Assembly: GCF_029309835.1 (NCBI RefSeq)
Contig: NZ_JARJHL010000005.1
Coordinates: forward strand, 124,001-188,000
DNA from: Paracoccus sp. DMF-8
GTDB taxonomy: Bacteria > Pseudomonadota > Alphaproteobacteria > Rhodobacterales > Rhodobacteraceae
Reading direction: 5' to 3'
DNA: 64,000 bases
Of the stretch, positions 9,110 to 19,338 are shown piece after piece; positions within the stretch are counted from its first letter, which is position 1; every line of letters begins with the position of its first letter. The translations under genes and the position numbers were made by a program. The notes beneath the pieces were generated by a model. That model searched no databases, had not been told where the DNA came from, and was given only the letters and a program-made list of their open reading frames with translations.

Positions 9110-10757
9110 ATGAATACAGCAATCGCCCGGCAGGAAGGCAAACCGGGCAGCAACCCGCCTGTGGTATTGGACGCGCTGGTCATCGGGGCTGGTGTGGCCG
9201 GGCTTTATCAGCTGCATCAGTTGCGTCGCGACGGGTTGCAGGTCGTGGCCGTCGATACTGCGGGCGATGTTGGCGGGACCTGGTATTGGAACCGCTATCC
9301 CGGCGCCAAGTTCGACAGTGAAAGCTATATCTATCAATATCTTTTCGACGAGGATCTATACAAGGGCTGGACCTGGTCCGAGCGTTTTCCGGCCAGCCGA
9401 GATCGAGCGCTGGATGCATTACATCACCGACCGGCTGGATCTGCGGCGCGACATCCGGTTTTCCACCACGGTCAGTTCAGCGGAATATGACGCCGGGCGC
9501 GGGCGCTGGACGGTGCGCACCGTGCAGGGCGATCTTTATGACGTGCAATTCCTGATCGGCTGCACCGGCATGCTGTCGGCCCCGCTGGAGAACCGCTTTC
9601 CCGGTCAGGCCAGTTTCAGGGGGCGGATGTTCCACACCGCCCGCTGGCCGCGCGAAAACCTGGATCTGGCGGGCAGGCGTGTCGGCGTCATCGGCATCGG
9701 CGCGACCGGCATTCAGGTCATCCAGACCATCGCCGACCAGGTGGGGGCGCTGACCGTTTTCGTGCGCACACCGCAATATGTCCTGCCCATGAAGAACCCG
9801 AAATACGGCCCCGAGGACGAGCGGCTCTACAAGGCGCGTTTCGACGAGCTGAAGGCCAATCTGCCCCATACCTTCACCGGCTTTGAATATGATTTCCGGC
9901 ATGTCTGGGCCGATCTGACGCCCGAACAGCGGCTGGCCGTGCTGGAGGAGATCCATGCGGACGGCTCGCTGAAGCTGTGGCTGGCCTCTTTTGCCGAAAT
10001 GTTCTTTGACGAAGCGGTCAGCGAGGAGATTTCCGAATTCGTGCGCGGCAAGATGCGCGCCCGGCTGAAGGATCCCGCGCTGATCGACCTGCTGGTTCCG
10101 AAGCCCGGCGATTACGGTTTCGGCACCCATCGCGTCCCGCTGGAGACGAATTATCTTGAGGTCTATCATCGTCCGAATGTCACGGCGGTCAGCGTCAGGG
10201 ACAATCCGATTGCCGAAATCGTGCCCGATGGCATCAGGCTGGCCGATGGCACGGTGCACGAACTGGACGTCATCATCATGGCGACGGGCTTTGACGCGGG
10301 TTCCGGCGCCTTGTCGCGGATCGACATTCGCGGCCGCGACAACCGCAGTCTGGCCGAGGAATGGCGCCGCGACATCCGCACCACCTATGGCATGGCCAAG
10401 GAAGGGTTTCCGAACCTGTTCATGACCGGCGCGCCGCTGGCGCCTTCGGCGGCGCTGTGCAACATGACCACCTGCCTGCAACAGCAAACCGAATGGATCA
10501 GCCGCTGCATCAACGCGCTGCGCGCCTCTGGCAAGGCCGTGATCGAGCCGACCGTCGAGGGCGAGGAGGCCTGGGTCCGGCACCATGACGAGGTCGCGGA
10601 CCAGAACCTGATTTCACGCACGAACAGCTGGTATGTCGGCGCGAACGTGCCGGGCAAGCCGCGTCGCGTCCTGTCCTATACCGGGGGCGTCGGCACCTAT
10701 CGCCGGAAATGCGACGAGGCGGCGCAGGACGGCTATCGCGGCTTTGCCATCGCCTGA
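9110..10757 (+). pseudogene. Flavin-dependent Baeyer-Villiger monooxygenase (frameshifted)
   Basis: The reading frame changes near 9395, so the gene is split into 9110 to about 9394 and about 9396-10757; together the parts give a product of about 548 residues. The N-terminal FAD site (VIGAGVAGL), the GGTWYWNRYPG block and the Type I BVMO fingerprint FRGRMFHTARWP are all present. The family uses NADPH and O2 to turn ketones into esters or lactones. The break lies where FPAQPEIER would be expected and is explained by two missing bases or one extra base. AACGGAGG precedes the start. An esterase and AraC genes nearby suggest a ketone-degradation locus (inference). Confidence 0.85.
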
Positions 10758-10798
10758 CCTGAAAACCGGCCGGGATCGCGCAGGGCGGTCCCGGCGTC

Positions 10799-11683
10799 TC
10801 AGTTCAGCGAACGGCGATAGGCGGCCGGGGTCGCGCCCATGTCGCGCGCGAAAAGCCGGGTCAGATGGGCCTGATCGGTAAAGCCGCAGTCGCTGGCGAT
10901 TTCCTTGATCGGGATCCGGGTGCCGACCAGCAACCGCTGCGCCCGCGCCAGACGCCGCGCCATGACAAAGGCATAGGGCGGGCTGCCGAAGCTGTGGCGG
11001 AACTGGCGGGCAAACAGGCACGGGGTCAGCCCAAGCTGTGCCGCCATCCCCGCCAGATCCAGCGATTCGGCAAGGTTGGCTTCGATATGGTCGCGGATCA
11101 GCCGTTGCTGGGACGGTGACAGGCCGGATTGTCGCGCGGACTTGCGCGAGTCGATCCGGGCGTAGCGGCGCAACAGGTGGATGATCAGCCCGCGCGCGAT
11201 GGTTTCGACATAAAGCGGCCCGCCGATGGCGCGATGTTCGGCCTCGGTCGCGATGGCGGACATGGCGGCGGTCATCACCGGATCATCGGTGCGCAGGACA
11301 TCGTCAAGCCGCACATCGGTGACCAGACAATCCATCACCTCGCTGGCGACATCGGCGACCATGGCCGCCGACAGATAGACATGGGTGACGTCGATCGGCG
11401 CGCTCCAGTTCCAATGGGCGCGTTGGGCGCGGGTCAGCAGAGAGGCCGCGCCCGGACCCAGATGGTCGCGGGTCCAGCGCCCCTCGAACCGGCGCTGCAT
11501 GGGGGTGGCGCCGGTCCGATAGCCGACCAGCATGAAATCGCGCATGGCGGGCACGATCACATCCTGACCGGAGTAGTGGTAGGACCGCAGCGCGACCTGC
11601 TGCCAGCCAAGCCCGTCGCTGGCCAGCAGCACGCGGCCGGGAACCCAGGCCGGCAGGTCTTCGGGTGGGCAAAGCGTGGTCAT
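10799..11683 (-). CDS. AraC-family transcriptional regulator
   Basis: 294 residues: an N-terminal sensing domain without recognisable ligand motifs, then two AraC-type helix-turn-helix motifs in the last 100 residues (ending GFTDQAHLTRLFARDMGATPAAYR). It converges on the BVMO gene and lies downstream of the serine-hydrolase gene on the same strand, with a 63-base gap. It probably controls the BVMO/esterase locus; the ligand is unknown. Confidence 0.88.
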   Translation of the reverse strand: MTTLCPPEDLPAWVPGRVLLASDGLGWQQVALRSYHYSGQDVIVPAMRDFMLVGYRTGATPMQRRFEGRWTRDHLGPGAASLLTRAQRAHWNWSAPIDVTHVYLSAAMVADVASEVMDCLVTDVRLDDVLRTDDPVMTAAMSAIATEAEHRAIGGPLYVETIARGLIIHLLRRYARIDSRKSARQSGLSPSQQRLIRDHIEANLAESLDLAGMAAQLGLTPCLFARQFRHSFGSPPYAFVMARRLARAQRLLVGTRIPIKEIASDCGFTDQAHLTRLFARDMGATPAAYRRSLN

Positions 11684-11746
11684 CCGTCTCCTCCTTGTGC
11701 CGGGTGGCGGAAAGGCGCGCGCCCCTGTCCAGCAGGTCGTCGCGGT

Positions 11747-12940
11747 TCAGGCGGCAGAGGCCGGGACCAGCGCCCGGCAGACGGCCGTTTCGAAATCCAG
11801 ATAGCCGCTAAAGGATACCGGATCGCCAAAGGGCAGGATCTGCGTCGCCCAATAGCCGCCGATGCCGTTCTGCCGGTCGATCCAGTAAAACAGATTCGCC
11901 AGCCCCGCCCAACCGATGGCCCCGGCAGGGCGGCCGGTCGGGGCGTCCTGTTCAACGGTCATGAAGCTATAGGACCAGCCTTTTTTCAGGCCGGGAAAGA
12001 ATTCCGCGTCATGCGACAGCGACGGGATCACGCCCGGCAGCATGCCGACCTGCTGATGCGGCTCCAGCTTGTTCGTGACGGCCATGGCAACGGTTTCGGG
12101 GCGCAGCACCTGCCCGCCCGGCCCTGCCCCGTCGTTCAGCCACATGCGGATGAATTTCATGTATTCCGGCACGGTCGAATAAAGGCCGTGACCGCCGCAA
12201 TCAACCTCTGGCTCGTCGGGGAAGAAGAAATTCATGTCGGACAGCCCGCCATCCGCCGCGCGGGCGTGAATGGATGCCGTGCGTTCGCGCATCGACGGCG
12301 TGCGGGCAAAGCCGATATCGACCATACCCAGGGGATCAAAGACCCGCTCGCGCAAGACCGCGCCAAGACGCTTGCCGCGGATCCCCTCGACCACCTGACC
12401 GACCCAATCGATATTGGTGCCATATTCCCATTTAGTGCCGGGATCGAACAGCAGCGGCGTTTCCAGCGCCGCCCGCGAACAGGTCACGACGCTTGGCTGG
12501 CCGTGATCGGCCGCCAGACGCGCATAGTTTTCGTTGAAGAAATCATAGCCGAAGCCGGCGGTATGGGTCAGCAGATGGCGCGTGGTGATATCGCTTTTGG
12601 GCGCGCGCAGGATCGGATCGCCCACCGCGTCGAAACCGTCCAGAACCTGCAGCCTGCCGATGGCCGGGGCATAGTCGCGGGCCGGGGCGTCCAGATCCAG
12701 CAGGCCGTCCTCGACGCATTGCAGGGCGGCGGTGCCGGCGATGGCCTTGGTGGTGGAAAAGATCGCAAAGACGGTATCTTCGGTCATCGCTGCGCCGCCC
12801 ATGACGCGCGCGCCCGCCGCGCCGGAATAGATATCGCCCTGCCGGTCGGTGACCATGGCGACGACGCCCGGCACCTGCCGGCTGCCCTGGACAACACCGT
12901 TCAGGACCGCGTCCAGCGTGGTTTTCAGATCGGCCATCAC
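11747..12940 (-). CDS. Serine hydrolase of the beta-lactamase/family VIII esterase type
   Basis: 397 residues. The catalytic S-x-x-K is STTK at residues 62-65 and the Y-x-N motif is YGTN at 173-176, as in class C beta-lactamase-like esterases. No signal peptide is seen, which argues for a cytoplasmic esterase rather than a true beta-lactamase. With a BVMO gene about 1 kb away, hydrolysis of the ester made by that enzyme is a plausible role (inference). The start at 12940 is preceded by CAGGAGAAAGTG. Confidence 0.85.
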   Translation of the reverse strand: MMADLKTTLDAVLNGVVQGSRQVPGVVAMVTDRQGDIYSGAAGARVMGGAAMTEDTVFAIFSTTKAIAGTAALQCVEDGLLDLDAPARDYAPAIGRLQVLDGFDAVGDPILRAPKSDITTRHLLTHTAGFGYDFFNENYARLAADHGQPSVVTCSRAALETPLLFDPGTKWEYGTNIDWVGQVVEGIRGKRLGAVLRERVFDPLGMVDIGFARTPSMRERTASIHARAADGGLSDMNFFFPDEPEVDCGGHGLYSTVPEYMKFIRMWLNDGAGPGGQVLRPETVAMAVTNKLEPHQQVGMLPGVIPSLSHDAEFFPGLKKGWSYSFMTVEQDAPTGRPAGAIGWAGLANLFYWIDRQNGIGGYWATQILPFGDPVSFSGYLDFETAVCRALVPASAA

Positions 12941-13045
12941 TTTCTCCTGTTCACAGACGACATTCCGACAGGATGCGCCGCCGCCATCCGCATCGCCATT
13001 CGTGATCGGCAGCGCCCGTTCGGGATCGGAAGGCGACTGGCCCCT

Positions 13046-14062
13046 TCACCCCGCGCCCTTCACTCCCGCTTCCGTGCGGCGGCAAGGGTGCGGGCGGGCA
13101 GTTCGCCGAACCATTCGCGATAGACCCCGGCCAGCGCGCCCAGATTGACATAAGCCCCAGTCATGCGCGATCGAGGTTACCGTATCGCCGGGCAGCGGAT
13201 TTTGCAGCGCCGCCCGCAGCCCTTCCAGCCTGCGGGCGCGCAGGAATTCGCGCGGGGTCATGCCGCGAAAACGGCGGAAGCCTTCGGACAGGGTGCGGAC
13301 CGAGACACCGACGCGGCTGGCGATGTCGCTCATGCTCGGGGGATCGCGGGCTTCGCGCGCCATGATTTCCTCGGCGGCGCGGACATGGCGCGGCGCCGCC
13401 GCCCGCGCGCCGTCGCGCAGATTGACGCCTGCGCCCTCGGCCCAGATCTGCAACAGGTCCATGCAGATCAGTTCTTCGAGATGCCGGGCCATCAGGGGCG
13501 CGCCCCGGACACGGCCGCTGGCCTCGACCGACTGGACGACATAGGTCAGCAGCGCCTGCCAGCGCGAACCGCTGCCGCCAAAGGCAAGGCGCTGCGTCCA
13601 CAGCCGGTCATCGGGCACGAAACCCAGCCAGCGCAGGGCGATTTCGGCCATGACGTCATGGGGAATGGTCAGGTTCAGTTGCAGGTGATCGCCGTCGCCA
13701 TCCAGCCAGTAATCGGTGCGCGAACAATCGACGACGAAGCTGTCACCGGCCCGCGTCGTCGCCTGACCGCGCGCATCCTGTTTGTGCCGCAGCGCGCCCC
13801 GGATCGTGTTCAGCACCAGAATATTGCCCGCATCCGGGTCGAACCGGTCCAGATGGATCGGCACGCCGTAGGAAAACCGCGTCATGGTGATGCGCCCGAC
13901 CTGCGCCATATGCATCACCGCAGCCGGTTCCAGGTGCCGCGCGCCGGGGCGGACACGATAGGGCATATAGACCCTGCGGCAGAAGTCCTGCACCTCGTCC
14001 CAGTCACGCGACGAGGTCGGGCCGTCCTGCCGGATCGGGCGCCCTTCGGCATCCGTCAGCAA
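13046..14062 (-). CDS. AraC-family regulator with a late frameshift
   Basis: About 335 residues with an AraC-binding-like N-terminal domain (ligand unknown) and C-terminal helix-turn-helix pair. The frame as read ends at 13046 with a tail unlike the family. One extra T near 13152 would explain this: in the other frame the text continues GYVNLGALAGVYREWFGE, the normal second HTH end, and stops at 13060. The start is a TTG at 14062 with no clear Shine-Dalgarno, so it is uncertain. The gene is divergent from the allantoinase fusion across 247 bases, making it a candidate regulator of purine breakdown, the esterase, or both. Confidence 0.82.
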   Translation of the reverse strand: MLTDAEGRPIRQDGPTSSRDWDEVQDFCRRVYMPYRVRPGARHLEPAAVMHMAQVGRITMTRFSYGVPIHLDRFDPDAGNILVLNTIRGALRHKQDARGQATTRAGDSFVVDCSRTDYWLDGDGDHLQLNLTIPHDVMAEIALRWLGFVPDDRLWTQRLAFGGSGSRWQALLTYVVQSVEASGRVRGAPLMARHLEELICMDLLQIWAEGAGVNLRDGARAAAPRHVRAAEEIMAREARDPPSMSDIASRVGVSVRTLSEGFRRFRGMTPREFLRARRLEGLRAALQNPLPGDTVTSIAHDWGLCQSGRAGRGLSRMVRRTARPHPCRRTEAGVKGAG

Positions 14063-14309
14063 TGCCTGTTCAAGAATAGCAACCGCTCCCAGAGTTCCGT
14101 CCCCGATGGGGCAAGGTTAGCAGAGCGGCGCGGTTTTCCTACAGCCAATATGGGCCAGACCGGCCTGCCCGGCCGCCCGCATCTAATTTTCAAGATTTTT
14201 TTGACACAGAATTCCGATTTCACGACTTGCCGTCGGCGCGGCGACATGGTCCTGCTATGCAGGGCGGCGCCGCCCCACATATTTGGCCAAATTTACCGGA
14301 GAGACTGCG
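14063..14309. other. Divergent intergenic region araC / puuE fusion
   Basis: 247 bases without a gene. It holds an AT-rich stretch with TTGACA at 14201-14206 that lacks a well-spaced -10 box, and a perfect 12-bp palindrome next to the downstream start. The promoters of both divergent genes should lie here. Confidence 0.5.
14281..14292. promoter_or_regulatory. Palindrome ATTTGGCCAAAT upstream of puuE
   Basis: A perfect 12-bp inverted repeat ending 17 bases before the allantoinase start codon, between the divergent AraC regulator and the purine genes. The position suits a repressor operator, but no binding protein can be named. Confidence 0.4.
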
Positions 14310-15716
14310 ATGCGCTACAGCCGCGACCTGATTGGATATGGCGAACATGCGCCCGACCCGAAATGGCCGGGTGGCGCCCGCATCGCGGTGCAGATCGTCC
14401 TGAACTACGAAGAGGGCGGCGAGAACAGCATCGAACATGGCGATGCCGCGTCCGAGGCCTTTCTGTCCGAAATCATCGGCGCCCAGCCCTGGCCGGGCAA
14501 GCGTCACTGGAACATGGAATCGATCTACGATTACGGCGCACGGGCCGGTTTCTGGCGTCTTTACCGGATGATGCAGGACATTCCCGTCACCGTCTACGGT
14601 GTCGCGACCGCGCTGGAACGCAGCCCCGAACAGGTCGCCGCCATGCAGCGCGCGGGCTGGGAAATCGCCACTCACGGGCTGAAATGGATCGACTATCGCG
14701 ACGTCCCGCGCGAGGTCGAGGCCGAACATATCGCCCGCGCGGTCGAGCTGCACACCTGCGTCACCGGCGAACGGCCGCGCGGTTTCTATCAAGGGCGGAC
14801 CTCGATGAACACGGTCGCGCTTGGCTGCGAGGAAGGCGGCTTTGAATATCTGGCCGACACCATCGCCGACGACCTGCCCTATTGGCATGTCCACAACGGC
14901 AAGCCGCAACTGATGGTGCCCTATACGATGGATGCCAATGACATGCGCTTTTCCAGCGGTCAGGGCTTTGGCACCGGAGTCGAATTCTTTGACTATCTGC
15001 GCGACAGCTTCGATGTGCTTTACGCGGAAGGCGAGGCCGGGGCGCCGAAGATGATGTCGATCGGGCTGCATTGCCGTCTGGCCGGGCGTCCGGGCCGGGC
15101 CATCGCCGTGCAGAAATTCATCGAACACGCCCGCGCCCATGAGGGGGTCTGGTTCGCCAGCCGTCTGGATATCGCCCGCCATTGGGCGGAAACCCATCCC
15201 TTCACGCCCCGTCAGCGCCCGTCCGAAATGTCGCGTGACGATTTCGTGGCGCGATTCGGCAGCATCTATGAACACTCGCCCTGGATTGCCGAACGGGTCT
15301 GGGACGGCGAAATGGGCGCGGTGCATGACACGCCGGGCGGTCTGGCCGCGTGCATGGCGCAGGTCTTTCGCGCCGCCAGCGACGCCGAGCGCCTTGGCGT
15401 CCTGAACGCCCACCCCGATCTGGCCGGCAAGCTGGCCGAGGCAAAACGCCTGACCGCCGAAAGCACCTCGGAACAGGCCAGCGCCGGACTGGACGCGCTG
15501 ACCGATGCCGAGCGCGCCGAATTCCAGCGCCTGAACGCGGCCTATGTCGCCAAGCACGGTTTCCCCTTCATCATCGCGGTGCGCGACCATGACAAGGCCG
15601 GGATCATGCGCGCCATGCAATCCCGGCTGGACAATGATACCCCGGCCGAGCGCGGCGAGGCCGAACGTCAGGTTGCCCGCATCGGCGCGCTGCGCCTGAC
15701 CGACGCCCTGAAATGA
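14310..15716 (+). CDS. puuE: Allantoinase PuuE fused to OHCU decarboxylase
   Basis: 468 residues from the ATG at 14310, preceded by CCGGAGAGA. Residues 1 to about 305 are the cofactor-independent, NodB-like allantoinase PuuE (IGYGEHAPDPKWPGGARIAVQ, NMESIYDYGARAGFWR). Residues about 310-468 are a 2-oxo-4-hydroxy-4-carboxy-5-ureidoimidazoline decarboxylase domain (LNAHPDLAGKLA). The fusion would convert OHCU to S-allantoin and then to allantoate, two consecutive steps after uricase in purine catabolism. The next gene supplies the following step. Uricase and HIU hydrolase are not in the window. Confidence 0.93.
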   Translation: MRYSRDLIGYGEHAPDPKWPGGARIAVQIVLNYEEGGENSIEHGDAASEAFLSEIIGAQPWPGKRHWNMESIYDYGARAGFWRLYRMMQDIPVTVYGVATALERSPEQVAAMQRAGWEIATHGLKWIDYRDVPREVEAEHIARAVELHTCVTGERPRGFYQGRTSMNTVALGCEEGGFEYLADTIADDLPYWHVHNGKPQLMVPYTMDANDMRFSSGQGFGTGVEFFDYLRDSFDVLYAEGEAGAPKMMSIGLHCRLAGRPGRAIAVQKFIEHARAHEGVWFASRLDIARHWAETHPFTPRQRPSEMSRDDFVARFGSIYEHSPWIAERVWDGEMGAVHDTPGGLAACMAQVFRAASDAERLGVLNAHPDLAGKLAEAKRLTAESTSEQASAGLDALTDAERAEFQRLNAAYVAKHGFPFIIAVRDHDKAGIMRAMQSRLDNDTPAERGEAERQVARIGALRLTDALK

Positions 15717-15770
15717 CCAGCGAACCAACCCGCGCGCCGTCACGCCGCGCATATTCCGGATAGCCCTGCC

Positions 15771-16625
15771 ATGACCGAAAAACCGCTCGATAGTGCACCG
15801 CAGCGCCCCGCGCCGACCTATGCCGGCCCCGTCGCGGGCCTGCCGCCGCAAACCGGCCTGACCACCGATACCGCCGTCTTTACCGAGGCCTATGCGGTCA
15901 TCCCCGGCAGCGTCATGCGCGATATCGTGACCAGTTATCTGCCGAACTGGGACGGGATGCGGATGTGGGTTCTGGCCCGCCCGCTCAGCGGTTTTGCGGA
16001 AACCTTCAGCCAGTATATCGTCGAACTGGCCGAGGGCGGCGGCAGCGACAGCCCCGATGACGACCCCGAAATCCAGCACGCGATTTTCGTCACCGGCGGC
16101 GATATCGGGCTGGTGATCGACGGGGCCGAACATCTGCTGACGCCCGGCGGCTTTGCCTATATACCGGCAGGCAGCCAATGGCGGATCCGCAACCGCACCA
16201 GCGGCACCGCCGGTTTTCACTGGTGGCGCAAGCGTTACGACCGGGTCGAAGGCGTCGACCGTCCCGATCCGATCATCGTGCAGGAACAGGATATTGCGCC
16301 CGCCCCCATGCCCGACACCAACGGGGCCTGGGCCACGACGCGCTTCATGGACCCGGCGGATCTGCGCCATGACATGCATATCACCGTCGTCACCTTCAAG
16401 CCCGGCGGCTCGATCCCCTTTTCCGAAACCCATGTCATGGAACACGGGCTGTTCGTGCTGGAGGGCAAGGCGGTCTATCGCCTGAACCGTGACTGGGTCG
16501 AGGTCGGGCCGGGCGATTTCATGTGGCTGCGCGCCTTCTGCCCGCAGGCCTGCTACGCGGGCGGCCCCGGCCCCTTCCGCTACCTGCTGTACAAGGACGT
16601 CAACCGGCACGCCAAGATGCTGTAA
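15771..16625 (+). CDS. allE: (S)-ureidoglycine aminohydrolase-like bicupin
   Basis: 284 residues with two cupin halves; the C-terminal half carries the metal-binding pattern (HVMEHGLFVLEGKAVYRLN, then GDFMWLRAFCPQACYAGG) of ureidoglycine aminohydrolase. The family releases ammonia from ureidoglycine to give ureidoglycolate; database names often say bifunctional allantoicase, which I would not assert. It starts 54 bases after the allantoinase fusion, so the two probably form an operon for allantoin use as a nitrogen source. Confidence 0.88.
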   Translation: MTEKPLDSAPQRPAPTYAGPVAGLPPQTGLTTDTAVFTEAYAVIPGSVMRDIVTSYLPNWDGMRMWVLARPLSGFAETFSQYIVELAEGGGSDSPDDDPEIQHAIFVTGGDIGLVIDGAEHLLTPGGFAYIPAGSQWRIRNRTSGTAGFHWWRKRYDRVEGVDRPDPIIVQEQDIAPAPMPDTNGAWATTRFMDPADLRHDMHITVVTFKPGGSIPFSETHVMEHGLFVLEGKAVYRLNRDWVEVGPGDFMWLRAFCPQACYAGGPGPFRYLLYKDVNRHAKML

Positions 16626-16764
16626 AGCGGCGGCAATCCGTCGATCGGCACATCAGGGCAACCGGGCCATTCCCTAGCTGGCCCGGTTGTGGCATCACGG
16701 GCAAGAATGTCCCGGCCCCGCGCCGCCAGCCGGGTTGCCGGACTGTCCTGGGAGAGAGCAGCGG

Positions 16765-17451
16765 ATGCAAAACCTGCCACGCCACGCGGCGCTGTTCGCC
16801 GCTGTCCTGACCGCTTTTTGCGCGGGCGCCGCCCTGCCCGCCCATGCCCAGGACATGACGCATTCCGAACCCATGCTGCCGGATGATGCGACGCGCATCG
16901 CCGCGGTATCCGGCACGCTCTTCGACACGACCGGGGCGCCGGTGCTGGGCAACCCCGAGGGCAGCATCACGCTGGTCGAATTCTTTGACTACAACTGTCA
17001 TTTCTGCCGCCGCAACCTGACCTCGGTCGAAAATCTGGTGGCCGGGGATGGGCGTATTCGCGTCATCCTGCGCGAATGGCCGATCATGGGGGCGGATTCG
17101 GTCGCGGTTGCGCGGCTGTCGCTGGCCAGCCGGCTTCAGGGCAAATATGCCGAATTCCACCACGCGCTGATGGCGCAGCGTGGCAAGGCCAACCGCGCGC
17201 TTGCCCTGCGCATCGCGCGCGAGATCGGGCTGGACAGCGACAGGCTGGAACGGGATGCCGCCCAGCCCTGGGTCGACCGCCATCTGGAACAATCGCTGGA
17301 GATGGGCCGGGCGCTGGACCTGCGCGGCACACCCAGCTGGATCATCGGCGACCGGGCGATTTTCGGTTTCATGTCCGGGGGCGACCTGCAAGAGGTTCTG
17401 GCCGAAACCCCGGCAGAGACGCTGACCGACCCCCGGACAGACGCCCAATAG
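16765..17451 (+). CDS. DsbA-family thiol:disulfide protein, exported
   Basis: 228 residues from the ATG at 16765, with GGGAGAGAGCAGCGG upstream. A signal peptide ends near AHAQD (residue 29). The thioredoxin fold has the active site CHFC at 78-81 and the cis-proline loop GTPSW, as in Com1/ScsC-like DsbA proteins that oxidise or isomerise disulfides in the periplasm. No partner such as DsbB is nearby. It converges on a small exported protein; the hairpin between them has its T-run on the minus strand only. Confidence 0.9.
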   Translation: MQNLPRHAALFAAVLTAFCAGAALPAHAQDMTHSEPMLPDDATRIAAVSGTLFDTTGAPVLGNPEGSITLVEFFDYNCHFCRRNLTSVENLVAGDGRIRVILREWPIMGADSVAVARLSLASRLQGKYAEFHHALMAQRGKANRALALRIAREIGLDSDRLERDAAQPWVDRHLEQSLEMGRALDLRGTPSWIIGDRAIFGFMSGGDLQEVLAETPAETLTDPRTDAQ

Positions 17452-17469
17452 AACGGGCGCCCGACACGG

Positions 17470-17499
17470 AAAAAAGGCCGACACCCTGCGGTGCCGGCC
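17470..17499 (-). terminator. Intrinsic terminator after the small exported protein
   Basis: On the minus strand, GGCCGGCACC and GGTGTCGGCC form a 10-bp stem (one G-U pair) with a four-base loop, followed by six T. It serves the gene ending at 17546. Confidence 0.85.
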
Positions 17500-17545
17500 C
17501 CCTGGGGATCAGGCGAGACCGCCCGCACCCCTGTTCCGCAGCCCT

Positions 17546-17881
17546 CTATTCCGCAGTCTGGGCATCCTTGGACGCGCCCAGATTCAGAAAGGCGACATGC
17601 GCATCGACATCGGGCGAATTGCCGTCAACGGTTTCCAGCGCACCCGTCGCCTCGTCATAGACCAGCACGATGCCCTGACCGTTCAGCGTGCCCGCGACAT
17701 TGATCTTGCTGTCGGCGCGGGTGACGACGATATCGCTCAGCTCGGCCTGCGTCATCTGTTCGACAACGGCCTCATCCGCCATGGGACCGGCGGCATAGGC
17801 CACGCCCGCCCCCATCATCACGGCGGCAACCGCGCCCGCGCGGGCCAGACAAGCGGTCGATTTCAACATTCTGGTGAACAT
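17546..17881 (-). CDS. Small exported protein of unknown function
   Basis: 111 residues from the ATG at 17881, chosen because AGGAGG sits five bases before it; in-frame ATGs lie slightly upstream. A signal peptide or N-terminal anchor ends near AYAAG (residue 31). The mature part is acidic and contains LSDIVVTRADSKINVAGTLNGQG, predicted as short beta strands, with no family I recognise. It converges with the DsbA-like gene and has its own terminator. Confidence 0.72.
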   Translation of the reverse strand: MFTRMLKSTACLARAGAVAAVMMGAGVAYAAGPMADEAVVEQMTQAELSDIVVTRADSKINVAGTLNGQGIVLVYDEATGALETVDGNSPDVDAHVAFLNLGASKDAQTAE

Positions 17882-17981
17882 GACAACCTCCTGTTTCATG
17901 ATCAACCAGACAACGCGGGCGACCTTCGCCGGTTTCGGGGGGTGCCGCCAACGTGAAGGTCACCCAATATCGCGTGAGCAC

Positions 17982-19208
17982 TCAGCCCGAGATTTCGACG
18001 CCCATATGTTTGGCCACGGTAAAGATATCCTTGTCGCCGCGCCCCGACAGGTTGACGACCATCAGGTGATCGCAGGGCAGCGTCGGCGCCAGTTTCTGAA
18101 CATGGGCCAGCGCATGGCAGGGTTCCAGCGCGGGGATGATGCCTTCGGTTTCGCACAGCAACTGGAATGCGCCAAGCGCCTCGGTATCGGTGACGCTGAC
18201 ATATTCGGCCCGCCCCTGATCGTGCAGAAAGGCATGTTCCGGCCCGATGCCGGGATAGTCCAGACCGGCGCTGATCGAATGGCCTTCAAGGATCTGGCCT
18301 TCGTCATCCTGCAGCAGATAGGTGCGGTTGCCATGCAGCACGCCGGGACGGCCGCCCGACAGGCTGGCGCAATGCTGCACGCGGTCGTCGACGCCCTTGC
18401 CGCCCGCCTCGACCCCGATGATCCGGACCGAGCGTTCGTCGATAAAGGGATAGAACAGCCCCATCGCATTCGAGCCGCCGCCGATCGCCGCGACGACGCT
18501 GTCGGGCAGGCGGCCTTCCTGCTGAAACAGCTGCTCGCGGGTTTCGCGGCCGATGATCGCCTGAAAATCGCGCACCATCGCCGGATAGGGATGCGGCCCC
18601 GCGACCGTGCCGATACAATAGAAGGTGTCGCGCACATTGGTCACCCAATCGCGCAGCGCGTCGTTCATCGCGTCTTTCAGCGTGCCGCGACCCGAGGTGA
18701 CGGGCACGACCTCGGCCCCCAGCAGGCGCATGCGGAAGACGTTGGGCGACTGGCGTTCGACATCGGTCGCGCCCATGTAGACCACGCATTTCAGCCCGAA
18801 ACGCGCGCAGACGGTGGCCGTCGCGACGCCATGCTGGCCCGCGCCGGTTTCGGCAATGATCCGGGTCTTGCCCATGCGCCGCGCCAGCAGGATCTGGCCC
18901 AGCACATTGTTGATCTTGTGGCTGCCGGTGTGGTTCAGTTCTTCGCGTTTCAGATAGATTTTCGCGCCGCCAAGGCGTTCGGTCAGGCGCGGCGCGTGGT
19001 AAAGCGGGCTGGGGCGGCCGACGTAATGGGTCCACAGATCCTGCATTTCGGATGCAAAACCCGGATCGGTCTTGGCGCGCTCATATTCAGCCTGCAGGTC
19101 CAGGATCAGCGGCATCAGCGTTTCGCTGACGAAACGGCCGCCGAAAATACCGAAACGTCCCTGTTCGTCGGGGCCGTTCATGAGGCTGTTCGGAAGATCT
19201 TCGGCCAT
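17982..19208 (-). CDS. trpB: Tryptophan synthase beta subunit
   Basis: 408 residues, full length. The PLP-binding lysine is K98 in GSHKINN, and the glycine-rich cofactor loop GGGSNAMG is present. It condenses indole with serine in the last step of tryptophan synthesis. It lies downstream of trpF with a 130-base gap; trpA is not in view after it. The 5' end is [20 protein letters not shown], as usual in the group. Confidence 0.97.
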   Translation of the reverse strand: MAEDLPNSLMNGPDEQGRFGIFGGRFVSETLMPLILDLQAEYERAKTDPGFASEMQDLWTHYVGRPSPLYHAPRLTERLGGAKIYLKREELNHTGSHKINNVLGQILLARRMGKTRIIAETGAGQHGVATATVCARFGLKCVVYMGATDVERQSPNVFRMRLLGAEVVPVTSGRGTLKDAMNDALRDWVTNVRDTFYCIGTVAGPHPYPAMVRDFQAIIGRETREQLFQQEGRLPDSVVAAIGGGSNAMGLFYPFIDERSVRIIGVEAGGKGVDDRVQHCASLSGGRPGVLHGNRTYLLQDDEGQILEGHSISAGLDYPGIGPEHAFLHDQGRAEYVSVTDTEALGAFQLLCETEGIIPALEPCHALAHVQKLAPTLPCDHLMVVNLSGRGDKDIFTVAKHMGVEISG

Positions 19209-19338
19209 GGTGTTTTCCCCGTCAAAACCGGCCCGTCATCGCGCGGGTCCGAAACCGTTTCATAGCGGTGTTCGGCAAGCGGGTAAAGCCGGGGCCGGCC
19301 CCGTCACCGCGCCCCTGCGTGGTTTGGGGGATGGGTTT

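Noticed and set aside
16600..17484. Long minus-strand frame opposite the DsbA-like gene
   Set aside because: It covers the real gene in antisense, has no recognisable family motifs and crosses the neighbouring terminator; high GC content produces such frames throughout the window.
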